Source: Inquilinus limosus
GTDB taxonomy: Bacteria; Pseudomonadota; Alphaproteobacteria; DSM-16000; Inquilinaceae
Assembly: GCA_019508225.1 (NCBI GenBank)
Contig: JAEKLZ010000192.1
Span: 1-34,530, forward strand
Reading direction: 5' to 3'
Length of the DNA stretch: 34,530 bases
In this document: positions 8,792-16,873 of the stretch, piece after piece
Numbering within the stretch: the first letter of the stretch is position 1
Layout of the letters: each line of letters starts with the position of its first letter
The notes under the pieces: generated by a model
What the model was told of the DNA's origin: nothing
Databases searched by the model: none
Seen by the model: only the letters and a program-made list of their open reading frames with translations
Program-made: the position numbers and the translations under genes

Positions 8792-9757
8792 ATGGCCGCC
8801 AACACCTATGGTCGGCGGGGTGGAATGGCGTGGCCGAATCGCCGTTCGAAACCATGGGGAGCCGGGCGGACGCGGATGACGGCGGAGACCAGGGCGGCGG
8901 AGCGGCGATGGAAGCGCAGGGCGCGCCGCGGCGGCATCGTGCTGTGGCGGGTCTGGGGCGAGATCGGCGAGGACCGGGTGTTCGCCCTGGCCGCCGGCGT
9001 CGCCTACTACACCCTGCTGGCGCTGTTCCCGGCGATCGGCGTGTTCGTCTCGCTGTACGGGCTGGTCGCCGATGTCTCGACCGTGCAGCAGAACATCGAG
9101 GACCTCGCCCTGATCCTGCCGGCCGGCAGCCTGGACCTGATCGCCGGGCAGATGCAGCGCATCGCCAGCCAGCCGCCGAAGAGCTTGGGGCTGGCCTTCT
9201 TCGCCGGCCTCGCCATCTCGCTGTGGAGCGCCAATGCCGGGGTCAAGGCGATGTTCGACGCGCTGAACGTGGCCTATGACGAGGAGGAGCGGCGCGGCTT
9301 CGTCCGGCTCAACATGGTGTCGCTGCTGTTCACGGTCTGCGCCATCGGCTTCGCCGTGCTGGCCCTGGCGGTGGTGGTGGCGGCGCCGATCGCGCTGAAA
9401 TACATCGGCCTCGGCTCGGACGCCGGCACGCTGATCCGGCTGCTGCGCTGGCCGGCGCTGTACCTGGCGACGATCGCCGCCCTGACGCTGGTCTACCGCT
9501 ACGGCCCCGGCGGCCGGCGCGAGCACTGGCTGAACTGGGGCGGCATCATCGCCGCGACCATCTGGCTCGGCGGCTCGATGCTGTTCTCCTGGTACGTCGC
9601 CCGCTTCGCCAATTACGGCGCGACCTACGGCTCGCTGGGCGCCGTGATCGGCTTCCTGACCTGGATCTGGCTGTCGACGGTGATCTTCCTGATCGGCGCC
9701 GAGCTGAACTCCGAGATCGAGCGCGAGCGGGACCGGCGGCCGAGGCGCGATTTCTAG
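8792..9757 (+). CDS. YihY/BrkB family inner-membrane protein
   Basis: An integral membrane protein of the YihY (once called ribonuclease BN) family, whose transport role is unproven. After a basic N-terminus, the family motif ALAAGVAYYTLLALFPAIG lies in the first transmembrane segment. Further hydrophobic segments are around LGLAFFAGLAISLWSANAGV, a two-helix stretch (VSLLFTVCAIGFAVLALAVVV), ALYLATIAALTLVYRYGPGG, and a C-terminal pair containing YGATYGSLGAVIGFLTWIWLS, giving about six helices. The GAELNSEIER ending is typical. Up to 321 residues are open; ATGs at 8825 and 8876 are also possible and no ribosome site clearly decides. It is divergent from the S-oxide reductase with about 80 bp between. 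Confidence 0.85.
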   Translation: MAANTYGRRGGMAWPNRRSKPWGAGRTRMTAETRAAERRWKRRARRGGIVLWRVWGEIGEDRVFALAAGVAYYTLLALFPAIGVFVSLYGLVADVSTVQQNIEDLALILPAGSLDLIAGQMQRIASQPPKSLGLAFFAGLAISLWSANAGVKAMFDALNVAYDEEERRGFVRLNMVSLLFTVCAIGFAVLALAVVVAAPIALKYIGLGSDAGTLIRLLRWPALYLATIAALTLVYRYGPGGRREHWLNWGGIIAATIWLGGSMLFSWYVARFANYGATYGSLGAVIGFLTWIWLSTVIFLIGAELNSEIERERDRRPRRDF

Positions 9758-9774
9758 AAGACCGACCCCCAATC

Positions 9775-9847
9775 CGTCATTCCCGCGAAAGCGGGAATCT
9801 CTATTCGCTCATGGTGCGGCGAGATCCCCGCTTTCGCGGGGATGACG
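9775..9847. repeat. 73-bp CGTCATTCCCGCGAAAGCGGG-type palindromic repeat (family C)
   Basis: The left end reads CGTCATTCCCGCGAAAGCGG and the right end is its near inverse, CCCCGCTTTCGCGGGGATGACG, with GAATCTC/GAGATCC continuing the pairing. Each arm also forms its own GCGAAAGC-type hairpin, so it can fold locally or as one long stem. It lies between the convergent YihY and amino-acid SBP genes and may act as a bidirectional terminator. Similar repeats are widespread in proteobacterial genomes (general knowledge); only one copy occurs here. Confidence 0.85.
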
Positions 9848-9870
9848 AAAGGGAATGGGATGCGTTCCAA

Positions 9871-10656
9871 TCACCGGGTGATCAGATCCGCCGGCAGGTC
9901 GCGGCCGTGGAACGTCTTGAAGGTGGCGTTCAGGCTGCCATCGGCGAAATGCGCCTTGATCCAGTCGTCCAGCCAAGCCTTCAGCTTTGGCTCGCCCTTC
10001 GGCAGGGCGATGCCGAGGTTCAACTCCTGCTGCACGAACTTGGTCTCCAGCTTCTGCGACCGACCCTTGTTCATCTCCGAGACCACGGCGCTCTGGGTCG
10101 AGACGATGTCGACCTGGCCCGAGACCGCCGCCGTGATCAGCGTCGCGTCGTCCTCGAAGCGGACGATCTCCGCATCCTTGGCGTTCTTGGTCACCAGCGT
10201 GTCGTTGACCGTGGCGCGGGTCACGCCGATGCGCTTGCCGGCGAGGTCGGCATAATCCTTGACCGCCACTCCGGCCGGGGCCGCGACCTCGATGTTCAGC
10301 GTGGCGTAGGGGATGGTGAAGTCCACCGCCTTCTTGCGCTCCTCGGTGATCGCCAAATCGGCGACCAGGAGGTCGGCCTTGCCGGTCTGGATCGTCGGCA
10401 CCCGGGCGGCATTGGTGATCTGCACCAGCTCCAGCTCGGCACCGAGGTCCTTGGCGATCATCTTCGCCGTCTCGACGTCCGAGCCGGTGGGCTGCAGCTT
10501 GTCGTCGACGAAGGCGAACAGCGGCACGCCCATGGCCACGGCGATGCGCACCTTCTTCGTCGACTGGATGTCGTCCAGCGATTCCGCCTGCGCCACCGGC
10601 GCGGCCGCCACCCACAGCACGGCCGCCGCGGCGGCGAGCTTCAGCAAACCTCTCAT
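9871..10656 (-). CDS. Polar amino-acid ABC transporter substrate-binding protein (SBP family 3)
   Basis: The periplasmic binding component of the amino-acid importer encoded by the upstream genes. The ATG at 10656 follows GGAGG by six bases and starts a clean signal peptide (residues 1-24, hydrophobic alanine-rich core, AQA before the cut). An ATG at 10680 in the same frame is less likely. The mature part has the family 3 pattern: KVRIAVAMGVPLFAF, DVETAKMIAKDLGAELELV, the aspartate-containing GKADLLVADLAITEERKKAVDF, and GKRIGVTRATVNDT in the second lobe. Total 261 residues, normal for the family. It is the last gene of a five-gene operon, 51 bp after the ATPase. The ligand cannot be specified beyond a polar amino acid or small amine. 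Confidence 0.92.
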   Translation of the reverse strand: MRGLLKLAAAAAVLWVAAAPVAQAESLDDIQSTKKVRIAVAMGVPLFAFVDDKLQPTGSDVETAKMIAKDLGAELELVQITNAARVPTIQTGKADLLVADLAITEERKKAVDFTIPYATLNIEVAAPAGVAVKDYADLAGKRIGVTRATVNDTLVTKNAKDAEIVRFEDDATLITAAVSGQVDIVSTQSAVVSEMNKGRSQKLETKFVQQELNLGIALPKGEPKLKAWLDDWIKAHFADGSLNATFKTFHGRDLPADLITR

Positions 10657-10707
10657 CACGTTCCTCCACCCTTGCTTCATTGCGGCAGGATCGGCTGCCG
10701 TTCCGTG

Positions 10708-11436
10708 TCAGAGCCCGTTGGACAGGAAGTCGCGGAGCTCCTGCGTCTGCGGGGCCGCCAGCATCTCGCCGGACCCCGTCTCCCAGACCTTGCCCAGATG
10801 CATGAAGATGATCCGGCTGGCGACGCGGCGGGCGAACGCCATCTCATGCGTCACCACCAGCATGGTCATGCCGCCCCGGGCCAGGCCCTCCATCACCCTC
10901 AGCACCTCGCCCGTCAGATGCGGGTCGAGCGCCGAGGTGACCTCGTCGAACAGCATCACCTTCGGGTTCATCGCCAGCGACCGGGCGATCGCCACCCGCT
11001 GCTGCTGGCCGCCCGACAGCTGCTCGGGATAGGCGTCGATCTTGTCGGCCAGGCCGACCCGGTCCAGCGCGGCGCGCGCCAGGTCGCGGACCTCGGCACC
11101 GCGCATCTTGCGCACCCGGCGCGGCGCCAGGGTGATGTTCTGCTCCACCGTCAGATGCGGGAACAGATTGTAGCTCTGAAACACCATGCCGACGTCCTGG
11201 CGCAGCGCGCGCAGGTTCAGGTTGGCCGCCTCCACCCGGTGACCGCAGACCTCGATGTGGCCCGATTGGATCGTCTCCAGCCGGTTGACGCAGCGCAGCG
11301 CCGTGCTCTTGCCCGAGCCGCTGCGGCCGATGATGGCGACGACCTCGCCCTTGGCGACCTCGAGGGAGACGCCCTTGAGCACCTCGAGCTCGCCGAAGCG
11401 CTTGTGGACATCACGCAGCGTGACGACGGCCGACAT
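10708..11436 (-). CDS. Amino-acid ABC transporter ATP-binding protein (GlnQ/HisP type)
   Basis: The ATPase that drives the amino-acid importer. Of 242 residues, the Walker A motif GRSGSGKST is at 37-45, the Q-loop glutamine is Q87 in VFQSYNLFPH, the ABC signature LSGGQQQR is at 140-147, Walker B VMLFDE at 160-165 with the D-loop SALD after it, and the switch histidine lies in VVTHEMAFA. FPHLTVEQNI is characteristic of the polar amino-acid (PAAT) subfamily. It starts 26 bases before the end of the upstream permease gene, indicating translational coupling. Confidence 0.95.
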   Translation of the reverse strand: MSAVVTLRDVHKRFGELEVLKGVSLEVAKGEVVAIIGRSGSGKSTALRCVNRLETIQSGHIEVCGHRVEAANLNLRALRQDVGMVFQSYNLFPHLTVEQNITLAPRRVRKMRGAEVRDLARAALDRVGLADKIDAYPEQLSGGQQQRVAIARSLAMNPKVMLFDEVTSALDPHLTGEVLRVMEGLARGGMTMLVVTHEMAFARRVASRIIFMHLGKVWETGSGEMLAAPQTQELRDFLSNGL

Positions 11437-12073
11437 TCATCTTCCTTTCGAGGGAACGGCTCCAGCGCGACAGCGGATAGCAAAGGGCGAAGTAGATCAG
11501 CCCGGCGATGCCGAAGACGAGAAACGGCTGGAACAGCGAGTTGTTGATGACCTGGGCGGCGCGGGTCAGCTCGATGAAGCCGACCACCGAGGCCAGCGAG
11601 GTGCTCTTCAGCACCTGCACCAGGAAGCCCACGGTCGGCGCCGTGGCGATGCGCGCCGCCTGGGGCAGCAGGACGTCGGTCAGCACCTGCCAGCGGTTCA
11701 GCGCCAGGCATTCGGCCGCCTCGCTCTGGGTCTTCGGCACCGCCTCGACGCAGCCGCGCCAGATCTCGCCGAGGAAGGCGCTGCAATAGATCATCAGCGA
11801 CAGGCCGGCGGCGAGCAGCGGCGGCACCTCGATGCCGACGATGCCGAGGCCGAAATAGACCAGGAACAGCAGGATCAGCAGCGGCGTGCCCTGGACGATC
11901 TGGACGTAGACGAAGGCGGCCCGGCGCAGGAACCGGCCGCGGGCGATGCGCAACAGCATGACCCCGAAGCCGGCGATGCCGCCCAGGGCGAAGGCCAGCA
12001 GCGAGAGTACGACGGTCCAGGCCGTGCCCTGCAGCAGGTAGACCAGATGGTTGGTGGTGAAAGCGCCGCCCAT
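11411..12073 (-). CDS. Amino-acid ABC transporter permease (HisM/GlnP type)
   Basis: One of two membrane subunits of the importer. The 220-residue protein starts with the usual YLLQGTAWTVVLSLLAFALG segment and has about five transmembrane helices. The cytoplasmic EAA loop is ECLALNRWQVLTDVLLPQA, which docks on the ATPase. QIVQGTPLLILLFLVYFGL is the classical PAAT block. It lies 10 bp after the other permease gene and overlaps the ATPase gene by 26 bases. Confidence 0.93.
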   Translation of the reverse strand: MGGAFTTNHLVYLLQGTAWTVVLSLLAFALGGIAGFGVMLLRIARGRFLRRAAFVYVQIVQGTPLLILLFLVYFGLGIVGIEVPPLLAAGLSLMIYCSAFLGEIWRGCVEAVPKTQSEAAECLALNRWQVLTDVLLPQAARIATAPTVGFLVQVLKSTSLASVVGFIELTRAAQVINNSLFQPFLVFGIAGLIYFALCYPLSRWSRSLERKMNVGRRHAA

Positions 12074-12083
12074 GCCGGCCTCC

Positions 12084-12767
12084 TCAGAGCGGGGTGCCGA
12101 GCCGGCGGCGGCGCGGGAAGATCGCCTGGCCGAACAGGTGGAAGCCGAACTTCAGCAGCAGCGCCATGGCCAGGTACAGGAGGGCGACGACGATGTAGGT
12201 CTCGAACGGCCGGAAGGTATCGGACTGGATGTTGTTGGCGATCGCCGTCAGCTCCTCCGCCGAAATCTGCGAGGTGACGGAGGAGGACAGCATCATCAGC
12301 ACGAACTGGCTGGTCAGGGCCGGATACACCCGCTCCAGCGCCGGGCGCAGGATCACGTCCCAGTAGATCTGCGGTGTCGACAGGCCCAGCGCCTGGGCCG
12401 CCTCGACCTGGCCGGGCGGCACCGTGTCCATGCCGGCGCGCACGATCTCGGCCGTGTAGGCGCCGACATTGATCACCATGGTCAGCACCGCGGCGGCGAA
12501 GATCGGCAGCCGGAGGCCGATGCTGGACAGGCCGAAGAACAGGAAGAAGATCTGGATCAGGTAGGGGGTGTTGCGGACGATCTCGACATAGGCGCCGCAC
12601 AGCCCGGCGATCCAGCGCGACCGGCCGCGCCGGCCGATGGCGCAGACGATTCCGATGGCGAGGCCGAGCACGGTCGCCACCAGCGTCATCTGCAGCGTCA
12701 TCAGCGCGCCGTGCAGGAAGGACGGCCAGTAGTCCCGCAGGCTGTCGAAATCGAACTCGTACCGCAT
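12084..12767 (-). CDS. Amino-acid ABC transporter permease (HisQ/GlnP type)
   Basis: The second membrane subunit of the same importer, 227 residues. LHGALMTLQMTLVATVLGLA is the first transmembrane segment; YVEIVRNTPYLIQIFFLFFGL is the conserved PAAT motif; the EAA loop is EAAQALGLSTPQIYWDVILRP. The C-terminus ends in a basic cytoplasmic tail. It follows the GntR regulator gene by 50 bp, so the regulator and transporter are probably one transcript. Two different permeases imply a heterodimeric membrane channel. Confidence 0.93.
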   Translation of the reverse strand: MRYEFDFDSLRDYWPSFLHGALMTLQMTLVATVLGLAIGIVCAIGRRGRSRWIAGLCGAYVEIVRNTPYLIQIFFLFFGLSSIGLRLPIFAAAVLTMVINVGAYTAEIVRAGMDTVPPGQVEAAQALGLSTPQIYWDVILRPALERVYPALTSQFVLMMLSSSVTSQISAEELTAIANNIQSDTFRPFETYIVVALLYLAMALLLKFGFHLFGQAIFPRRRRLGTPL

Positions 12768-12817
12768 CGGGCGTGCGCCCCCTCCCCTGTGCTCGCCGTG
12801 TCCCGGCCCGCCGCGGC

Positions 12818-13534
12818 TCAGTAGCCGGGCGGCGGCGCGTCGACGAAATAGTCCGGATTGTGATCCTTGATGCCGCCGAGATCGGCCAGCAGCGCCCCGA
12901 GATGCGCGCCCATCGTCGCCGCGGCGCGGTCCGGGTCGTGCGCCTCGATCCCGTCCAGGATGGCGCCGTGCTCGGCGATGATCCGGGCCAGCCGCCCCTC
13001 CTCCGGCAAGGTCAGCCGGCGGTAGCGGTCGACCTGGATCTTGACCTGCTGCACCAGGGTCCAGATGCCGGGATGGCCGGCGGCCTCGGCGATGCCGGCA
13101 TGGAAGGCTTCGTCGGCTTGGTGGAAGCCGTCGCGGTCGCCCGCCGCCTCGGTCTCGCGCAGCCGCTCCATCACCGCGCGCAGGGTCGCGACCTGGCTGC
13201 GGCTGGCCCGCTCGGCCGCCATTCGCGCCGTCGTCTCCTCCAGCGATTTGCGGATGATGATCGCCTCGGGCAGGGCGTGCACCGGGATGCGCGACACGAA
13301 GGTGCCGGATTGCGGGAAGATGTCGACCAGCCCCTCATCGGCCAGGCGCAGCACCGCCTCGCGCACCGGGGTGCGGCTGACGCCGTAGCTCTCGGCGATC
13401 TCCTTCTCCGCCAGCGGCGTGCCCGGCTTCAGGCGCAGGGCGACGATGTCGCTGCGCAGCGCCCGCCGAATCAGGGCCGAGGCGGTGGCGGGACGGCCCT
13501 GCGACAGCGCGTCGAGGCGCGACGACCGCGGCAT
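12818..13534 (-). CDS. GntR-family transcriptional regulator with FCD domain
   Basis: A winged-helix regulator of the FadR subfamily. From the ATG at 13534 it is 238 residues. The N-terminal HTH contains LAEKEIAESYGVSRTPVREA and GLVDIFPQSGTFVS (the wing). The FCD effector domain has the metal/ligand-binding residues in DEAFHAGIAEAAG, EHGAILDGIEAHD and GAHLGALL. The ATG at 13534 has GGGAGG about seven bases upstream; the frame is open to an ATG at 13612, but that lies very close to a possible promoter and lacks a ribosome site. It is the first gene of the amino-acid ABC operon and probably senses the transported ligand or a product, but the effector is unknown. Confidence 0.92.
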   Translation of the reverse strand: MPRSSRLDALSQGRPATASALIRRALRSDIVALRLKPGTPLAEKEIAESYGVSRTPVREAVLRLADEGLVDIFPQSGTFVSRIPVHALPEAIIIRKSLEETTARMAAERASRSQVATLRAVMERLRETEAAGDRDGFHQADEAFHAGIAEAAGHPGIWTLVQQVKIQVDRYRRLTLPEEGRLARIIAEHGAILDGIEAHDPDRAAATMGAHLGALLADLGGIKDHNPDYFVDAPPPGY

Positions 13535-13601
13535 CCGCCGCCGCCCTCCCGGCCCGTCTTCCCCGGCCGTCGCCGTGCCGCGCATGCCCGCCCTCCCCGA
13601 T

Positions 13602-13763
13602 GATTCTGGCATGCACCGTATACTAAAATATCAGTTGTTCAAGCGCTGCGCTCCAGCGCGACGAAACCCAGCGTTTCCGCGGCACCCGCCCTTGGCCGAA
13701 GGAATGACTCGCCATCCGCGATAGGCTGTGACTTGATTCTTCGACGCGAAACCCATTTGAATC
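13602..13763. other. Cluster of four GANTC sites in a gene-free stretch
   Basis: The 305-base gene-free stretch from 13535 to 13839 contains GATTC at 13602, GACTC at 13706, GATTC at 13735 and GAATC at 13759. GANTC is the target of the alphaproteobacterial cell-cycle methylase CcrM. The last three lie within 58 bases, just upstream of the orphan gene at 13840. The stretch also has a small hairpin at 13643-13659 (GCGCTG/CAGCGC). Nothing else is recognised in it. Whether the sites are methylated or functional cannot be seen. Confidence 0.4.
13617..13642 (-). promoter_or_regulatory. Possible promoter/operator of the GntR-amino-acid ABC operon
   Basis: This is a small AT-rich island just upstream of the GntR gene. 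It holds the palindrome GTATAC (13618-13623) and, read on the minus strand, TTGAAC (13637-13642) followed 14 bases later by TATACG. The 14-base spacing is shorter than ideal for a sigma-70 promoter. GTATAC-centred dyads are frequent for FadR-type GntR proteins, so autoregulation is plausible. Both readings are inference. Confidence 0.3.
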
Positions 13764-13839
13764 AATTCGACGAACCAAGGCGCCCCTGATGACAGGAGCA
13801 AAGCGCCGGAGTGACCATTCGAGGGAGAGCGAGGAGAGT

Positions 13840-14400
13840 ATGGTTGTGAAGCAGCGGGCCTCTCAGCGGTTGAAGCAGATGCTGAAGAGTTGCGGCGCAC
13901 GCGTGGATGCCAGGGTCCGGGAACAGCTGGCGTCCCTGCCGGCGGGCTGGTCCCGCCCGGTCAGCGGCATGTTCGCCCGCGTCGAGCGCATCCTGACCGA
14001 CGAGGAACGCCAGACCTTCCGCTGGACCGAGATCCGCGACCGCGACGGGCGCTTGGCCGCCTCCTGGTCCGGGGCCCGGGATTCGGGCGTGCTGATCGAC
14101 CAGATCGTCGAGGAGGCGGCGACCGACCTGTCCGACACCGGCCCCGCCGGCTGGAAGAATTCGGCCGCCGAGCTGGCCACCAGCATCCGCGGCATGGCGG
14201 CCAAGGCGTCGTCGCCGGCCGCCGCGGCCAAGGCCGCCGCCGCCGCCCTGCCGGCCCTGATCGCCGAGGCCCAGGCCTATTTCCGCAATCCGGACGCCGA
14301 GGCCGGCGCCATCACCCAGCAGATCCGCGAGGCGCTGCAGCGCCTGGATCATGAGGCGCGCCGGTCGCTGCGCACCAAGCTGATCCCGGACGCGTCGTAA
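13840..14400 (+). CDS. Hypothetical protein
   Basis: I do not recognise this protein. From the ATG at 13840, which has GAGGAG five bases upstream, it is 186 residues. The frame is open to an ATG at 13789 without a better ribosome site. The N-terminal third is basic and helical (KQRASQRLKQMLKS), the middle has a short beta-like block FRWTEIRDRDGRLAASWSG, and residues about 125-155 are alanine-rich helix (AAAAKAAAAALPALIAEAQ). There is no signal peptide or membrane segment. It is a single gene with its own upstream region, between two convergently and divergently transcribed neighbours. Codon use and GC look native. Confidence 0.75.
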   Translation: MVVKQRASQRLKQMLKSCGARVDARVREQLASLPAGWSRPVSGMFARVERILTDEERQTFRWTEIRDRDGRLAASWSGARDSGVLIDQIVEEAATDLSDTGPAGWKNSAAELATSIRGMAAKASSPAAAAKAAAAALPALIAEAQAYFRNPDAEAGAITQQIREALQRLDHEARRSLRTKLIPDAS

Positions 14401-14408
14401 CCCTTGTC

Positions 14409-14491
14409 GTAGGTTGGGTTCGCGACCGCGAACCCAACACCAGCCCGACCGTGAGAGATGTTGGGTTCGCGAAGGCGTGAACCCAACCTAC
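14409..14491. repeat. 83-bp double-hairpin dispersed repeat, copy 2 (family A)
   Basis: Same architecture and same 83-base length as the copy at 4733-4815: GTAGGTTGGGTTCGC at the left, CCAACCTAC at the right, two hairpins (one TTCGCGACCGCGAA-centred) and an unrelated central spacer. The second hairpin carries one extra base in its right arm. Here too it separates two convergent genes, the hypothetical gene and the MFS pump, but both stop codons lie just outside it. Confidence 0.9.
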
Positions 14492-14493
14492 GT

Positions 14494-16035
14494 CTACGCC
14501 TCGCAAGCCTTCGCCGCCTGTACCATGGCCTCCCGGTCGCGCCGCCGCAGCAGGACGTAGGCGACCAGCGCCGCCGCCAGAGTGGCGGCGACCAGCACGG
14601 CGAGCATGGCCTGGAAGGCGCCGCCATAGGCCTGGGCCAGCGCCGCCCGGCCCAGGCCGGGCAGCAGCGCCTCGGCTCGACCCATGTCGCCGCCGGCCAG
14701 GGCGTTGACCGCGTCCGCCACCGGAGCCCCCGTTCCTTCCCCGGCGACCCCGCGCAGACCGGACTGGCCGAGCGCCACGACCAGGGCGCCGGCGGCGGCG
14801 ATCGCCACCGCCTCGCCCGCCACCCGCATGGTCGAGAAGATGCCGGTGGCCATGCCGGCGCGCTCGCGCGGCACGACGCTGACCGACAGGTCGTCCATCA
14901 GCCCCCAGGGCAGGCCGGTGCCGATGCCGATCACCAGCATCGGCACGGCCAGCGCCGCCACCCCGGCACCGACCGGGACGGCGGCGAGCCAGCCGAGACC
15001 CAGCGCCGCGACCGCCAGGCCGATCGCCGACAGCACCGCCGCCGGGACCCGGCGGGCCAGCATCCCGGCCAGGAACGGCACCACCGCCATCGGCGCCGAC
15101 AGCGCGATCATCAGCCCGCCGGCCTCGATCTCGCTCATCCCCTCGGCGCCGATGAAGCGCACGGGCAGCAGCACCAGCGGCACCACGAAGCAGACAGCCG
15201 TGGCGATCGGCAGGAACTGCGCCCCGACGAAGCGCGGATAGCGGAACAGCGACAGGTCCAGCATCGGTCGCCGCACCCGGGTCTCGACCGCGACGAACAA
15301 GGCCAGCATCGCCGCGGCGCCAAGCAGCAGGGCCACGACGACGGGGCTGCCCCAGCCATCCTGCGGCCCCTGCATGATGCCGAAGGTCAGGAGGCCGAGG
15401 GCGGCGGTGAAGCTGAACAGCCCCGGCCAGTCGACGCCGGTGGCGCCGGGATCGCGCGATTCGCGCATCCGCGGCACGCCGAACAGCAGCACCAGGACAC
15501 CGATCGCGGTGCCGGTCAGGAAGATGGCGCGCCAGCCCAGCGTCTCCACCAGCACGCCGGACAGGATCGGGCCGAAGGCCAGGCCGATGCCGAAGCTGGT
15601 GCCGAGCAGGCTGAAGGCGCGGGTGCGGGCCGGGCCTTCGAACTCCTGCGCCAGCGAGGCGGCGCCGCCGGCCATAGCGATCGCCGCGGCGACGCCCTGG
15701 GCGCCGCGCAGCAGATCGAGCGCCACCACCGTCGGTGCGAAGCCCAGCACCAGCGACAGCACGGCGAAGCCGGCCACGCCGATCGCGAACATGCGCTTGC
15801 GGCCGAGCTGGTCGGCCAAGGCCCCGGCGGCCATGACGAAGCTGCCGAAGCTGAGCACGAAGGCGTTCACCACCCAGGCCAGGGCCACCGGGCTGCCGCC
15901 GAGCTCGCGCCCGATCGCCGGCAGCGCCACCGCCGGGCCGGTGAAGCTGAGCGGCATCATCAGCCCGGCCAGGCAGACGGCGCCCAGCACCCAGGCGCCG
16001 TTGGCGGTATCGTCGGGGATGGCGCGTGCGGTCAT
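14494..16035 (-). CDS. MFS drug/solute exporter, DHA2-like (about 14 helices)
   Basis: A proton-coupled efflux pump of the major facilitator superfamily. The 513-residue protein has the helix 2-3 motif ALADQLGRKRMFAIGVAG (motif A), LRGAQGVAAAIAMAGG in helix 4 and the antiporter motif C-like GTSFGIGLAFGPILSGVL in helix 5. Roughly 14 hydrophobic segments and the large size place it near the DHA2 (EmrB/QacA) group. CAGGAG precedes the ATG. It is codirectional with the SDR gene 25 bp upstream, and both probably answer to the divergent TetR regulator. The exported compound is unknown; the SDR partner may modify it. Confidence 0.9.
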   Translation of the reverse strand: MTARAIPDDTANGAWVLGAVCLAGLMMPLSFTGPAVALPAIGRELGGSPVALAWVVNAFVLSFGSFVMAAGALADQLGRKRMFAIGVAGFAVLSLVLGFAPTVVALDLLRGAQGVAAAIAMAGGAASLAQEFEGPARTRAFSLLGTSFGIGLAFGPILSGVLVETLGWRAIFLTGTAIGVLVLLFGVPRMRESRDPGATGVDWPGLFSFTAALGLLTFGIMQGPQDGWGSPVVVALLLGAAAMLALFVAVETRVRRPMLDLSLFRYPRFVGAQFLPIATAVCFVVPLVLLPVRFIGAEGMSEIEAGGLMIALSAPMAVVPFLAGMLARRVPAAVLSAIGLAVAALGLGWLAAVPVGAGVAALAVPMLVIGIGTGLPWGLMDDLSVSVVPRERAGMATGIFSTMRVAGEAVAIAAAGALVVALGQSGLRGVAGEGTGAPVADAVNALAGGDMGRAEALLPGLGRAALAQAYGGAFQAMLAVLVAATLAAALVAYVLLRRRDREAMVQAAKACEA

Positions 16036-16060
16036 CTCGTCGCTCCTGTGCTTGCGATGG

Positions 16061-16801
16061 TCAGATCGACATGCCGCCGTCGATGGTCAGGGCGGCGCCG
16101 GTGACGAAGCGGCTTTCGGCCGAGGCCACCCAGGCGACCAGCCCGGCGATGTCGTCGCCGGTGCCGTAGCGCGGGATCGCCATCAGCGACCGCAGGGTGT
16201 CGGCGCGGGCGCCATCGGCCGGGTTCATGTCAGTGTCGGTCGGGCCCGGCTGCACCAGGTTGACGGTGATGCCCTGGGGCCCGAGGTCCCGGGCCGCGCC
16301 CTTGACCAGGCCGGTCAGCGCCGTCTTCGACAGGGTGTAGAGGCTGATCCCGGCCCCCGGCACGCGTTCGGCCAGGTTGCTGCCGATGACGATGATCCGC
16401 CCGCCTTCCGGCAGGTGCCGGGCGGCAGCCTGGGCTGCGACGAAGACGCCGCGGACATTGATCGCGATGCTGCGGTCGAACTCCTCGACCGTGAACTCCG
16501 CGAAGGGCTTGTGCACGGCGATTCCGGCATTCGCGACCAGGATATCGAGCCGGCCGAACTCCGCCGCCGCCCGGTCCACCGCCGCCGCCGCGGCCTTCGG
16601 GTCGGCGCTGTCGGCCTGGATCAGCAAAGCGCGCCGGCCTGCCGCTTCGATGTCGCGCGCCACCGCCGCCGCCTTGTCGGGCGAGGCGCTGTAGGTCAGG
16701 GCGACGTCGGCACCCTGCCGCGCCAGGCGGCGGGCGATGGCGGCACCGATGCCGCGGCTGGCGCCGGTGACCAGCGCCGCCGTTCCGGACAGGTCGGCCA
16801 T
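16061..16801 (-). CDS. SDR-family oxidoreductase
   Basis: A classical short-chain dehydrogenase/reductase, 246 residues, soluble. TGASRGIG at 12-19 binds the nucleotide, NAG is at 91-93, and the catalytic set is Ser141, Tyr155 and Lys159 (YTLSK). The LTYSASPDKA stretch after the second strand lacks an acidic residue at the end of the strand, so NADP is likely; this is inference. The family ending AALTIDGGMSI is intact. The ATG at 16801 has GGAG at a good distance, preferred over the ATG at 16813. It is the first gene of an SDR-MFS operon divergent from tetR. Such TetR-SDR pairs often concern quinones or aldehydes, but the substrate is unknown. Confidence 0.92.
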   Translation of the reverse strand: MADLSGTAALVTGASRGIGAAIARRLARQGADVALTYSASPDKAAAVARDIEAAGRRALLIQADSADPKAAAAAVDRAAAEFGRLDILVANAGIAVHKPFAEFTVEEFDRSIAINVRGVFVAAQAAARHLPEGGRIIVIGSNLAERVPGAGISLYTLSKTALTGLVKGAARDLGPQGITVNLVQPGPTDTDMNPADGARADTLRSLMAIPRYGTGDDIAGLVAWVASAESRFVTGAALTIDGGMSI

Positions 16802-16816
16802 GGGATGCTCCATATC

Positions 16817-16832
16817 TTTAATGATCGATAAA
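16817..16832. promoter_or_regulatory. Putative TetR operator, site 1
   Basis: TTTAATGATCGATAAA is a near-palindrome of pattern TTTAnnGATCnnTAAA. It lies just upstream of the SDR start codon and has a matching partner in opposite orientation at 16874-16889, 57 bp centre to centre. It is in an AT-rich divergent region of an otherwise GC-rich window. Binding by the adjacent TetR protein is inference. Confidence 0.6.
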
Positions 16833-16873
16833 CAAATAGCTGGCGCAGTTGCATTCCGAGGTCAAGGGAATTA

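Noticed and set aside
6378-8879. An 833-residue open frame on the plus strand
   Set aside because: It is antisense to the S-oxide reductase and has no domain signature; the same GC-skew artefact explains it.
4733-14491. CRISPR-like repeats, from the recurring GTTGGGTTCGC units
   Set aside because: The units are paired palindromes in two distant places, with no regular repeat-spacer array and no cas genes.
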